Below are positions 1 through 11,758 of a DNA stretch of 64,000 nt, piece by piece; position 1 is the stretch's first letter; every line of letters begins with the position of its first letter. The notes under the pieces are model-generated. The model worked only from the letters and a program-made list of their open reading frames with translations. It was not told the origin of the DNA and ran no database searches. Made by a program: the position numbers and the translations under genes. Source of the DNA: Gryganskiella cystojenkinii (taxonomy: Eukaryota > Mortierellomycota > Mortierellomycetes > Mortierellales > Mortierellaceae); NCBI GenBank assembly GCA_015852425.1, contig JAAAIG010000019.1, forward strand, positions 1 through 64,000. The letters are read 5' to 3'.

Positions 1-3000
1 AAGCTAGCCCCAAGACCGCTTCTCCTTCCACAAAGTCCGAGTCTGCTACTGATGGAAAGGAAACTAAGGACGCCGCAGCTGGATCATCTTCCTCATCTTC
101 CTCATCTTCTGTTGCTGATCCCTCGACCTCATCCCCCTCATCCTCTTCTTCCACCAACAAGAGTCGTCAACATCATTCGTCCTCATCTGCCACCGACGGT
201 GCCAAAAAGGCAAATGAACGTAACTCCATCAGGAAGCAACAACAGCCCTCTTCTTCTGCAAAGGGCAAAAATGTTGAGGGTGCCTCTTCTTCCGCGGGTA
301 ATGCTGCAGAGTCCAAGCGCATCGAAAAGCTCTCGACCAAGGACAACACCACGAACAACAATAACATCCCTGGCAAGAAAAAGGGCGCTACCACTGGCAA
401 CAACAACAGTAAAGAGCCCACCACCAGGGCATCTTCTTCCTCCTCTTCCGCCAAAGGACATGACGCCGACACCGATAGCAGCAGCACCGTCAGTTCCGAT
501 GCCACGGCCACAAACGCCAAACGAACACCAAAGTCTCGAGGCGCAGCAGCTCAATCTTCTTCCTCAGTAACGCCTTCGACACCTCCCTCAGGTAGTGCTT
601 CTCCCAAGAAGGGTCAACATGTCAACAATAGCCGTGAAAAGTCCAACAAGCCGACAGGCGCTCGTCAACCCAAGGAGACCAACAACACGGCCAACACCCC
701 TGCTGTTCGTCCATCTTCCATCACCTCGTCATGCTCGTTTTTGACTTCGTCATCGTCCCTGTCTCCTACCTCTCCTACCTCGCCTGCCTCTTTCTCTTCC
801 TCCCCTTCCTCCCCCTTGACCACCACAGCCTCCAGTCATTTCGCTGCTGGCGAAAGCGAGGCCCATACCCGTCGTGAGGGCTCGCCTTTCAAACAAAGTG
901 CGGCCGCTGATGTCACCCACATCAAGACTTCGGTTGCTAGGGAATCTTCAACTGTCAGTGCCAGTGCTGGCTCAGCCGTTCATTCACCCTTGAGCGCCAG
1001 CAGTCCCTCGAGTCGCCGTTCTTCTGCATTGAATCCCTTGGCAGACAAGTTTGGATTCGGTCGTCTTGGCGGTCTCCCTACCGTCGAGGAGACTGTCTCA
1101 GAAAAGAAGGGCTATCCAGAATCCCACGGAATCAGCACTAATCAAGCTCCTCCTGCTGGAAGCGCCAAACGCGGACACTCTAGAAGTCTGTCAATGAAGG
1201 AACAGTTGGCGCAGTTGGGTCAGGAGAGTGGCAAGGAGGGCACACCCAAGACTCTCGAGTCTCTGCAAGAGATTATTAGCAGTCTCAAGAGCTTGCCCAC
1301 TGCCCACGGTGTCGCAGGAAATGAGACCGTCGGTACTTCTCGTCACGAGAAGCGTCTCTCCATGTCGTCATTGCCCTCCCGCAACTCTATTGGCCCTGTG
1401 AGTGGAGGCTCTTCGACCACGACGCTTCACATCTCTCAACCGCCCAGAGGAACCAACATCGAGACCGCCCTGCAATCGACCGTGGCCACTCTTCGTCGTC
1501 TCTCTCTCTCTGACCAGAAGCGACCAGTTCTCAACTTCAACAAAGAGGATGATGTAAGCTTTTTACATGTTGATGATAGGAGAAAAGCAACGCAAAAAAA
1601 CCGCGGATCGTTATTGAAACCTTTCTGGTGATACTAATTATTATTATGACTTGTTATGCCATGTTAAAATAGTTCACCGAGTCAACGGCCCATACTGAAA
1701 ATACCAATAACAGACGTTCGGTCGCATTCTCGACAAGGGATCTGCCCTCGACATCAGAAGAGACACTAGAAGGCAGACGCAACCGCAGGTCTGCAATGAT
1801 GGGAGGTGCATCCTCAGAAAGCACATATACCGCACCTTCAGAGTCAACCTCGTCGGCCTTTAAACCTAACCGTCGCTCAGTCGTCATCTCGCAACAAGAG
1901 GTGGATGCCTTGAGGGAGGGCAGGACTTATGTCCCCCCCACCTTTGGATTTGCCAGTGACGACGAGGAACCGGATTCGGTCGCGGACGCACTGTCCGCCC
2001 TTGAAGGCAAGGGATCTCTTAGCAACCGCTCCAGTCTGGCTGCCAAGGGACCCAGTCAGAGAAGCGGTACTTCCGTTGACCCCAACTCACTCGCAGAGTT
2101 TGCTGCTAACCTTCCCAGTCATATGAGAGGTGCAGCTGCTCTTGTCAACAACGATGATGCCCTGGACCGCCGTCGCTACACCACAGCTTTCGGTCTCGGT
2201 GCCAATCGCGCCTCTGCACTCCCCAATGCCGGCGCTTCTGGTACAGCCAATAAGCGACTCTCTACTGCTCCCTCAACTCGCGAATCGGACCGCAAAGACT
2301 GGCGCAATTGTATGTATCCTCTCTATACGGAACGCGCCATTTTTGTAAAAAAAGCTAGACTGTGCAAGTACTTATATTCTCGACATTTCCCTATGTTTCG
2401 ATATTTCTTTTGGACTTTTAGCGACCCCTGTTGCTTCGCATGGATCTAACAGGGACAGTATCATGCTCAAGGACAGCGGCAACGGTCGTCGACCCCTGTT
2501 TATGGCCCACCTGACCTACTCTGACTTTCATTCGCTCTTGACCAAACAAAAGCATAAGTACGTCCAGGGTGTGTTGCGTATCAACAAACGTAACCGTTCG
2601 GATGCCTATGTTACCGTGGACACTCTTCCTGAAGGCGATGTCTACATATGCGGAAGTAAGGACCGAAATCGTGCTTTGGAGGGCGATGTTGTAGGTATTG
2701 AGCTGATTGATCCCGAAGAATTGCCTCTGCAGAAGCTCGAGGGTAACAAGGACAAGAAAAAGAGCAAACGCACAGAAGAAATCGGCGATGCCGCTGAAGC
2801 AGAGGTGGACGAAGTCAAGCCCAAGTATTGTGGTCGTGTTGTCTCCATCGTCGAGCGCTCTCTCTCTCAGATGTTTTCTGGCACGCTGACGTTACAGCGA
2901 CCCAGTGGATCCAGCAAGAAGAATGATCGCAAGAAGCAGGATGAGGACGACGGAAAGGGTCAGCCTAGAATTGTGTGGTTCAAGCCTACAGACAAGCGTG

Positions 3001-5238
3001 TGCCTCTCATTGCCATCCCGATCGACCAAGCCCCTGCAGACTTTGTCGAGAACCATGCCTCATATGTTCACAAGCTCTTTGTGGCCACCGTGAAGCGGTG
3101 GCCTTTGAGCTCCTTGCATCCTTTTGGACACTTGGAGCGTGAGTTGGGTGATATCGGTAACATTGAGATCGAGACCGAGGCTCTCTTGGCCGACAACAAC
3201 GTGACAACCACCGCTTTCGGCGAGAAGGTCGAAAAGTGTCTGCCAGATCTTCCTTGGGTCATCCCTGAGAAGGAGTTGAGCCGTCGTCGCGATTTGCGTG
3301 AGGAGTGCGTCTTTACCATCGATCCCGCCACTGCCAAGGATCTTGATGATGCTGTTTCTTGCACCCGCCATGAGGATGGAACGTACGAGATTGGTGTTCA
3401 TATTGCCGATGTCTCCCACTTCATCAAGGTCGGATCGGCCTTGGATCGTGAGGCAAAGTCAAGAGCGACCACAGTATACCTCGTCCAGAAGGCTATTCCT
3501 ATGCTGCCCAACGTCCTTTGCGAGGACCTGTGCAGTTTGACTGCGAACGTCGATCGCCTTGCCTTCTCTGTATTCTGGAAGATGACCGAGGATGGTCATG
3601 TCATGAACACCTCGTTCTCTAAGTCAGTAATCCGATCATGCGCTCAGCTGTCGTACGATGATGCTCAGAGAGTCATCACCACTGGTTCTTTGGACCCTAA
3701 GGTCGAGGTCTTTGGCCAACCCCGTACTCTAGTCGAAGACAATATCAAGGTCTTCTTTGTAAGTATTTCGTACTGTTTTGTGTACCGGGTTTGTGTACCG
3801 TGTTTGTGATTGCGAAGTTTAAATTTAATTGCTAACTTCGAATTTAACGATGGCTTATCCTGTTTTTGTGTAGAAACTGTCCCAAATCCTCCGTCAGAAG
3901 CGGTTCGAGAACGGTGCCCTGTCAATTAACTCGATCAAGCTCAACTTTGAGACGGATGAGATTTTCAATCCTCTGGATGTCTCTGTTTATGAGCTTAAGG
4001 AGAGTAACCGTCTTATCGAGGAGTTCATGTTGCTCGCCAACATGAGTGTGGCAAAGCAGATCTTTGAGTTCTTCCCCGAGCAAGCCCTTCTCCGTCGTCA
4101 TGAGCAGCCTTTGGAGAAGAGAATGGTCGATTTCATTTCACACATGAACAAGATTGGTCTTGACCTTGATGCTTCGAGCTCTGGAGCGCTCCAGCAGTCT
4201 CTGGACGCCATTCAGGACCCCGATGTGCGCAAGGTCGTCCGTCTGTTGGTGATCAAGCCCATGCAGCGTGCCAAGTACATCTGCACTGGAATGTTGAGTC
4301 CCGAAAAGTACCACCATTATGCGCTGAACGCGCCTCTATACACTCACTTTACATCCCCTATCCGTCGATATGCCGATATTATTGTCCACCGCATGCTCGA
4401 AGCTTCTTTGACAGGAGGTAATTTATCTTGGGTTCTTGACTTGGTTGTACTACTTTTTTAAAAATCGAAAGGACCGCAAGTAACGTTTTTAATGCTCATG
4501 ATTTGCTTAGATTCAAAATTTTACCTGGGCAAGGAATCATGCCAAAAGAGTGCTAACCACTGCAACATCAAGAAGGACGCCGCCAAGCTCGCACAGGAGC
4601 AAAGCAGCCATGTTTATCTCAGTGTCCTGCTTCACAACATGACCGAGTCCAAAGGCATGGTCGTCCGAGATGCGATCGTTGTTCAAGTGTTGGATGCCGC
4701 TTTTGACGTTCTGGTGCCCGAATACGGTCTGGAGAAGCGAGTGTATGTGGACCAATTGCCTTTGGAGCGACACGCCTGGAATGAAAAGTCGGAGACCCTG
4801 AGACTCTATTGGGGTACTGCGGCGTTCAAGGCGCCCGAGGAGGAGGAAGAACCCGAGAACAAGGCCGGAGGCACCAACAGTCGTCGTACTTCCATGATGC
4901 CCGCGGCTCACATTGTGGATTCAATGGACCACCCCGACGATGCCACGAATGCCTATGACGACGAGCGCGGTCTTTTCGATGACGAGAGTGATTACGAGGA
5001 CGAGGACTCGCACTCTGGTTCGGGCGATCATGGCAACGATGACGACGAGGAGGATGCGGATGTTTTGGACGACGAAGTGCGTCGTCTGACCAGGATCCGT
5101 ATCTTTGGGCATGTCCAGGTTTTGATCACGGCAGATACCACGGTGTCTCCACCAGTGATCAAGGTCATTGCAATGAACCCTTATGCTTCGGCCGATACCC
5201 CCAATACTGGTGCGTTTGCTCCCGGTATTGAGGCTTAG
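1..5238 (+). CDS. SSD1: SSD1/DIS3L2-family RNA-binding protein, 5' end missing
   Basis: The gene enters the window already in frame (first full codon at base 3). Exons: 3-1553, 1673-2309, 2422-3758, 3874-4417, 4511-5238; all joins keep the frame, giving 1598 residues plus the missing start. The first ~700 residues are Ser/Thr/Asn-rich and disordered. Cold-shock-like OB folds follow (from LFMAHLTYSDFHSLL), then an RNase II (RNB) domain with TIDPATAKDLDDAVSC and a C-terminal S1-like part broken by an Asp/Glu-rich insert (4840-5090). Yeast Ssd1 binds 5'UTRs of cell-wall mRNAs and is controlled by the NDR kinase Cbk1; a Cbk1-type HxRxxS site is visible at 1176-1193. Unlike the published description of yeast Ssd1 as a pseudonuclease, all four metal-binding aspartates typical of DIS3L2 appear present. 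It could therefore be an active DIS3L2-type exonuclease. Family call is very secure; SSD1 versus DIS3L2 function is open. Confidence 0.93.
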
Positions 5239-5787
5239 TTAGCTAAAGCCCATCTGTATCGTTCTTCAATCTATTCTCTCTGTCTCTTTTTTTCTTCCTT
5301 CCCTTGTGATATTACCTTTCCCATTTCCATTTTTTTTCCGTTTAACACAGCGTACAAGAATCACGACGTCGGCTTCATCGTTTGTAATGATGTCTAGACC
5401 ACGCAAAATAAAAAATAACATTCGTTTTTCTTCCTTTGTATGTACATGAATCCCCTTTGGTTTTGAAGATACACTCTATTGGTAATTGAAGCTCGGGAGC
5501 CTTCCATTGTTTTTGCCAATGGCGTGCTCTGCTCAATTGGTGCTATACATTTTTAAAAATGTAGCTTTTCATTTGAAAAGCTGACAAAGTCATCTTTATT
5601 CAAGGTCTCAGCCACCAGCTCAAGTCTTAATAATCGCCGAGCAAAAAAAACTATATATATTTCTCTCTTTCCCCACATTCTTTACCCCATCCTTTCTCTC
5701 TCTTCTCTCTTCCTCCTCAGGTAATTACTTTTACAGTTTACAACTGCTTTTGTACTGGCGATCGCAGTTGATTACTATCGAAGCAAC
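5239..5787. other. intergenic region, SSD1 3' end to dioxygenase promoter
   Basis: Holds the SSD1 3'UTR (pyrimidine-rich, AATAAA-like tracts near 5400-5420) and the promoter of the next gene. A TATATATAT run at 5653-5662 and a CT-rich tract to 5720 precede the dioxygenase start. Two abutting palindromes lie at 5546-5582 (separate entry). Confidence 0.5.
5546..5582. repeat. two abutting perfect palindromes
   Basis: An 18-bp perfect palindrome (5546-5563, TACATTTTT/AAAAATGTA) shares its last base with a second inverted repeat (5563-5582) that has 9-bp arms AGCTTTTCA/TGAAAAGCT and a 2-nt TT loop. As RNA these could form two stacked hairpins; as DNA they could be dimeric protein sites. They lie about 310-345 bp past the SSD1 stop and 205-240 bp before the next ATG. 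Confidence 0.75.
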
Positions 5788-6858
5788 ATGACCCTGACTT
5801 TTGTTGTTCCCTCCTTGAAAAGCTTTAGGCAACGCGCCCTTTCTTCTTCCTCCACTGTGTTCTTAGCCAACCGTTCGACCTCTTCTTTTTTGACCTCCAA
5901 AACCAACATGACTGCCGACAGCGTCAACAAGAGACTTCCTGTCTACTTTATCTCCCACGCAGGTAAGATGATTGTTGATCCAAAAACAAGAATAATGAAA
6001 AAAGATGCTCGGATGACTGACTTGAATTTACCATCGTTCTCCCATGCATGAATAGGTCCCAACCAAGCTGTGGATGAATCCCCCACAGCTGATTTTTTCG
6101 CTGAACTCGGCAAGAAATGGACTTCTCTTTCAAACCCAAAGCCTTCCTCGATTTTGGTCCTTTCCGGTCATTGGGAAGGTGATAACGGTGTCATCCGAGT
6201 CCGAACATCAGAAAGAAACCAACTTTACTACGATTTTTACGGATTCCCAGATCATATGTATAAGCTCCAGTACCCTTCCAGGGGTAGTCCCGAATTGGCC
6301 AACAGAGTCCTGGAAATCCTTGGCAAGGCCAATATTCCAGCTGAGGCAGAGACTGAACGTGGAATCGATCACGGACTGTGGGTCCCTTTCCTTCGTATTC
6401 TTCCCAAGCCCGATATTCCAATCGTCCAGGTTTCCTTGGCAGACATGCGTCATCAACCTGCGGAAAAGGCGTTTGAGTATCATGTCAAGCTTGGTCGTGC
6501 TCTCCGTCAATTGCGTGAGGAGAACGTACTGATTGTGGCCAGTGGAACAGCTGTCCACAACTTGAGAGATATTGGACTTCTCTTGCGTCAGGGAGTCAAA
6601 GTCGCACCTTACACAGAGCCCTTTGATCAACTCTTGGACAAAGTGGTCTTGACCGAAGGCGAGCAGGAACGGGAACAGGCCGCGATCAAAGAATTGGCTG
6701 GATCAGCGTTGTTGAGACAAGCTCACCCAAGTTTGGATCATCTCTTGCCTTTTCATGTTGCAATCGGCGCTGCAGGTGGAGACCAAGCTAAGATCCTTCA
6801 TAAACGGTTCGTCCTTAGCTTGTCAGACAGTGCATACTCTTTTGGGGAGGACAATTAG
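5788..6858 (+). CDS. class III extradiol dioxygenase, LigB / DOPA-dioxygenase-like
   Basis: Two exons, 5788-5962 and 6056-6858, 325 residues. The body matches the LigB/YgiD family of non-haem Fe(II) or Zn enzymes related to 4,5-DOPA extradiol dioxygenase: FISHAG near the start, LSGHWEG, DHGLWVPF and a C-terminal HLLPFHVAIGAAGG. The metal-binding histidines of these motifs are intact, so an active aromatic-ring-cleaving enzyme is likely; the substrate cannot be read from sequence. The first 40 residues are Ser/Arg-rich with almost no acids, like a mitochondrial presequence. A second in-frame ATG at 5908 would give the usual family N-terminus, so dual cytosolic/mitochondrial products are possible. 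It stands alone between SSD1 and a convergent MMTAG2 gene. Confidence 0.88.
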
Positions 6859-6927
6859 ACATTTAATTTGCGTCATTGACACAGGAAACATCAATATAAT
6901 CAACATCAAAAAACTATATGATGCTAT

Positions 6928-8588
6928 CTAAGACCTTGTTCGAGCATTGTTCTCGCGATCGCGACTGGAACGTCTCTCTCTCCTCTTATTTGAGTCCTCA
7001 TTTCGTTGAGTTCTGTCGTTGCTTCGGCTTCGACTCCGGTGCCTGTGACGTCTTTCCTTATCCGCCCTTGGCTCTGTAAGCGGTGAGTCAGCAGCGGTGT
7101 CATTGGAAATTCTTTCACCTCTGTCGCGTCTCTGGAGAGTCATAGGACTTCTAGGGCGTGACAGCCTCCTGTCGTCATCACCGCCTTGACCGCGACGGCT
7201 AGGACTCGTACGATCCGATCGCGATCTGTAATCGCTTCGATCGTGACGAGGGCTGGTACTTCTTCTACGGGATGATCGATCGTGCACTCCTTGATCCCGG
7301 TGAGGACTGCGACTTCTTTTCCGGGATGACCTCCCACTCACGTACTGATCCCGATGAGGACTTGGACTTTTGCGCCGAGAGCTCTTTTCATCTCTAGTAT
7401 CCCGACGACGAGGGCTTGTACTTCTGTGTTCAATAACCTTGCTCTTCTCACTACTCATACCATCGTCACGGTTTCTCTTTGGACTGTAGCTTCTATGCTT
7501 GGTATCCTCGTCGTTGGGTTTCTTGACATCGCGACTGTTCATGTACGACGATTCTCGTCGTTCGTTGTCTCTCCTGTGCGAAGACTCTTTTTGATCAGTC
7601 GATTTTGTAGATCTCTCTCGGCTTTGGCTCCTCTCGTAATGACCCCGCTTGCTGCTGTTTTTCCTGGAAGTAGAACTGGGGCTCCGGCTTGATCGACGAT
7701 GTTTGTGACTGCCGCGATCCTCCCTCTCCGTGCGTTCAGGACGCCTATATCCAGGTTTTTCAGCACGCTCAGCACGTTCCTTTCCAATAGGCGTCAACGC
7801 GGTCTCTGGGATCAATGGGACCGACTTGACGGTAGGCTTGGTCGCCGGTTTGCTCCTGAAAGCTTCTTTCTGATCGGCCAAAGGCATGGCTGCTCGGCGA
7901 CTAATCATAAGGGTATTAATATTTCGTTACTATTTTCAAAATATTATAGACTGTAACAATGAAAGCATAGCAGTAGTATTTTCTAAAGCTTACCCAAACC
8001 CAAGGCCCTGACTTGTCGACAATTCCTTGAGCTTTTCGTCCATTTCATTTGATGGCCCTGCATTGTTTTTACCGATGGCTGATTTCAGCTCGTTTTCAGT
8101 AACGTTTGTTTCTATCTTGCGTTTGGTCTTGTAACCTCTATTAGATTATAAGAGAAAACGGGGATGACAGGTCAGTATGTCGGAAAAGATGAATCCATTA
8201 TCATCTCTGTATATAAATATTGTTGGACATACAATGCCGCGGCCATGGCTTCAGCCTCCGCGTCCTTGATGCTCTGGATTTCGGCTTTCTTCTCGTCCTG
8301 GACAGTGGACTCGTCTTGGCCATCTTTGCCAGCCTTGGCATACCAGGTTAAATCACGTCCTTTTTGCCAACGACCTACAGGAGCGAGGAGCGAGTTTCCA
8401 AGGTAGTTTTCGCGATGCTTGTCCTCCTTGACGTCTTCCCATTTGAATTGGTCCGCACCACCTCGCGTGCCTATTTAAATGAGCCAGGTTAGTGAGAATG
8501 CTTTGGTGATTGGCGACTCTTTCATGACAACAGCTATTCCTGTTTGAGGATAATACATATACGTACCTCCTCTTGTTGGATGGAACAT
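6928..8588 (-). CDS. MMTAG2: MMTAG2-family protein with RS-rich tail
   Basis: Four exons on the minus strand: 8567-8588, 8233-8470, 7994-8137, 6928-7900; 458 residues. The N-terminus contains [28 protein letters not shown] and RDLTWYAK, nearly identical to human MMTAG2 (C1orf35, MMtag domain), which fixes the 22-nt first exon and all splice sites. After about residue 135 the protein becomes a long Arg/Ser/Asp/Glu tail rich in RSxSP and RRRS units, typical of nuclear speckle or splicing-associated proteins. The function of the family is poorly known; a role in mRNA processing is inference from the RS domain. It shares a 340-bp divergent promoter region with elongation factor 1-beta. Confidence 0.9.
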
Positions 8589-8928
8589 GGTGAATAAAAG
8601 GGATAAATGTGTGAAAGGATGAAGGAGTGAAATGATGCACAGAGTCGAAACTTAGTGGCAACAAAAAAAAGTCAAGGAGTCAAATCGAGCAAAATCACGT
8701 ACGGTGGCTTGCGCACCAAATTCACCATCTAAACACACCCTCCCACACAATGTCCTCCTTGGACGCACAACTTGCGTGCAAAAGAAGGAAATCACAGCAA
8801 CAAAATTTTTTTCCACTCTGTTTTTTCTCTGTCCGCTCCCCTTTCTTTTTTTTCTTGGTGCTTTTTTTCTTTTTGTTCTGTTTTCTTCTTTTCTCTTCTT
8901 CCCCATCCCACATCCCACATAACTCAAC
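8589..8928. promoter_or_regulatory. divergent promoter region, MMTAG2 / EF-1beta
   Basis: The 340 bp between two divergent ATGs must hold both promoters. The half next to EF-1beta is a strong T/C-rich tract (8805-8910), common upstream of translation genes in fungi. No clear TATA box or named operator was seen. Confidence 0.5.
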
Positions 8929-10329
8929 ATGTCTGTCACCTTCGCTTCCCCCTTGGCTTTCACCATCCTCAACTCCCTCTTTGAGGCTCGCTCCTACGTC
9001 GCTGGGTAAGGACTCTTTCTATTTTTTATTTTATTTTTCAACTCTTTCATAACCGGCAGGACGACAGACTCTCTACTTGCGAATACGAGACATACGGGAG
9101 CAGAAAAAAATAGTATTTCACGTATTGAAATACGACCGAACGTATTGTTCTCTGATAACTCTCAATTTTCGATAACAAACACCCACTTCTTCCTTGAAGA
9201 AAGACTCTTTGGAATTTCTGATTCGCCACTCGACAACATTGACCTCGACAACCAATACCCGCCATTCCTCGCACAGAAAAAGATCGATCTCAACTTTTTT
9301 AAATCTTGGATCTCGCCAGATCCAGTTTTCTAAAGACGGCGCGTGACTCACTATGCTACGCCTCCAGTGTCACCTTTTCCCTCTTCTTATCATCCTTGTT
9401 TCCAAACGACCCCGCGCTGCCCTTGTTTGGTTTACTGCGGTTTTCATCGGCGCGCCTGTCTTTGGCAACCACCCTTTTTGCACATATACCTTTCCAAGCT
9501 CATAAAATCACCCAAAAAAAAGAGTCCCACGACCCGCATGGTCACGTTCCGCCCAGGGATTGGACCACAAAATATCAATGAACACACAACAAAAAACTGA
9601 CTCTTATGCGCTGTCTTTTTCTTTGTGTTCTGCATCAATAGTTACGAGGCCACTGACAAGGATGTCGAGGTCTTCAAGGCTTTGACCGAGGGCCCCAACG
9701 CTGCTACCTACCCCCACGCTGCTCGCTGGTACAAGCACATTGCCGAGGTCAAGGGTCTCTCTGCCAAGTACGTCTCTATCCCTCTTCGATGCAATTGTGG
9801 TTTTTGGGAATCGTGATAGTCCTTCCCGTGGGAAATCTTTTTTGACATTTCAATTAACCCCTATCTTTTTTCTTTTTTTTTATTGGTAATTGTATCGTCT
9901 CATAGGGCTGGTGCCGCTGCCGCTGCCGCTGAGGAGGAGGATGATGAGGAGGTCGATCTCTTCGGCTCTGACGATGAGGAGGTTGATGAGGAGGCCGAGA
10001 AGATCAAGCAGCAGCGTCTTGCCGAGTACGCCGCCAAGAAGGCCAACAAGCCCAAGACCATCGCCAAGTCTATGTGCACCCTCGATGTCAAGCCTTGGGA
10101 TGATGAGACCGACATGGCCGCTTTGGAGGCTCACGTCCGTGGCATCACCATGGATGGTCTCTTGTGGGGTCAGTCCAAGCTCGTCGCTATCGGTTACGGT
10201 ATCAAGAAGCTCCAGATCAACTGTGTCATTGAGGATGATCTCGTCTCCCTTGATGTCCTTGAGGAGCAAATCATGGAGGCTGAGGATTACATCCAGTCCA
10301 TGGACGTCGCTGCCATGCAGAAGATCTAA
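8929..10329 (+). CDS. EFB1: elongation factor 1-beta (eEF1B alpha, GDP/GTP exchange factor)
   Basis: Exons 8929-9005, 9642-9767, 9906-10329 give 208 residues, the usual length. The N-terminal GST-C-like part ([24 protein letters not shown]) is followed by an acidic linker with the family signature [16 protein letters not shown] and the C-terminal exchange domain ([16 protein letters not shown] ... [21 protein letters not shown]). It recycles GDP on eEF1A in the cytosol. The 636-bp first intron after only 25 codons is far longer than the other introns and is typical of highly expressed translation genes; it may hold enhancer-like elements. A short inverted repeat (8-bp arms GTATTTCA/TGAAATAC) lies in it at 9112-9132. 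Very confident. Confidence 0.97.
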
Positions 10330-10883
10330 GTCTGTTGTCTCTTCGTAAAACAACACCCTTGTAAACAACCCAACCAGAAAAAAAAAAGAAAAAGAGTTCG
10401 ATCAGGAATAAAGAACACTCGAGAATCCCGTTTGTATTCTGAAAAAACTCGGTTGTTTCGACCAATGTTGTTCAGTTTGATAATCCTTGATATGGACGTT
10501 GTTGGGAAACAAAGAAAGCTTTGACTGGTGGCATACCAATCGGAGTAGACGCCTATCCCCGACTCATTTATTATTTGGGGTGAAAAAGATCCGCCTGCAT
10601 GAGTGTCTGGTATCCACCACATGACCCAAAAGTTCGAAGTGTGGGGGTCATCATCACTTGGACAATATGCCTATTGTGTCTATGCTTCGTTTATTTAAGT
10701 AGAGTGTGTATTATGTTTTCTTGTACAAACGAAACGATCCTGCACAGAAGGAAGGTCACGCATGCACAAATGAATTCAAGATCAGATCCCCTTTGATCAA
10801 CAAAAATGGAATCCGAACAGAGGAATCCTCGCTTCATTTCCCGAGTTCCGACTTGCCTGAAAAAAGGAAACAAATCATTTAGT
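10330..10883. other. convergent 3' region, EF-1beta / PAM16
   Basis: Holds the 3' ends of two convergent genes, with A-rich stretches (10380-10395) and AATAAA at about 10407 that could serve EF-1beta polyadenylation. No coding sequence was recognised. Confidence 0.5.
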
Positions 10884-11758
10884 TCAGTTTCCTGGGGGAG
10901 GCGGTGATGACCCCGTTTTTGATGTTGCTTCTCCTGCTGCTGCCTTTGCTTCTGATCCCGCTACCTCGGCTGCCTTCTTGATGTCTTCAATCGTTTGTGG
11001 GTTTCCTTCGGCAGCCCATTCCATCTCGAGGCGCTCCTTGGCCCGAACGACTTTAGATTGAAGGTAAAAAGAACCGCCGTCGTTCTTTTCGTTAACCTTG
11101 AACAAATGTTGGTAGTTCTACAAGCATGGAAAGAGCAACAAAACGAAAAGTTAGGCAGAAGGAACAAAATGATAGATCTATTGACATTCGTCTTCCTCTT
11201 GATCTCCGCCCTCTCGTGTGAATAGAACGTATAATATATCAGGAGGTTAAGTACCTTGGTGATCTTGGCAAGGTCGGCCTCCTTGGTAATGTTCAAAATG
11301 TTCATAGCCTCATCCACGGACATGCCAGTTTTGCGGGTGACAGCATCTCCGGCAGCAGCCTTGCCGCTACCACCACTGGCATTCTTGGCTGCATGGTGAC
11401 CACCGTTCTTAGCAGCGTCTAGTAAGAAAAAGGATTACGGGTTAGTCAGATTGCTTGAAACTCGGGACTGGACGGGGAAAATAGTACAGCGCATAAAACA
11501 GGGAACATACTGGCAGCAGCCTGACGGTAAGCCTCCATGAAGGCCTTTCCGACAATCTGAGATCCCATGACTAGGATTTGAGCGATAACACGACCAGCCT
11601 AGAGAAGGATGGAACGAGAGGGGTGAAGAGACCATAGAAAAGTTCAATTCGTTAATCTCCAAAAAGTTGTCAAAGAGACGATCCATTCAAGACTTGCATT
11701 CGTAGTGTTCTGATGACAGTTGGTGTATATCGAATAGTGGTGTCGACAATCGTACCAT
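10884..11758 (-). CDS. PAM16: PAM16/TIM16, J-like regulator of the mitochondrial import motor
   Basis: Four coding exons on minus: 11756-11758 (ATG only), 11511-11598, 11255-11418, 10884-11117; 162 residues. The reconstructed N-terminus [21 protein letters not shown] and the J-like core ([43 protein letters not shown]) match Pam16/Magmas closely. Pam16 binds Pam18 on the matrix side of TIM23 and tunes mtHsp70 ATPase activity; it has the degenerate J fold without HPD. A Gly/Asn/Ala/His-rich linker lies between the membrane segment and the J-like domain, and the tail is Ala/Lys-rich ending PPPPGN. The single-codon first exon is inferred because exon 2 aligns from the second residue and ATG is followed directly by a GTACGA donor. 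Confidence 0.93.

Noticed and set aside
52..570. 172-codon open frame rich in Pro, Leu and Arg
   Set aside because: Shadow frame of the Ser-rich SSD1 coding sequence, which is open from base 3 through to the first donor.
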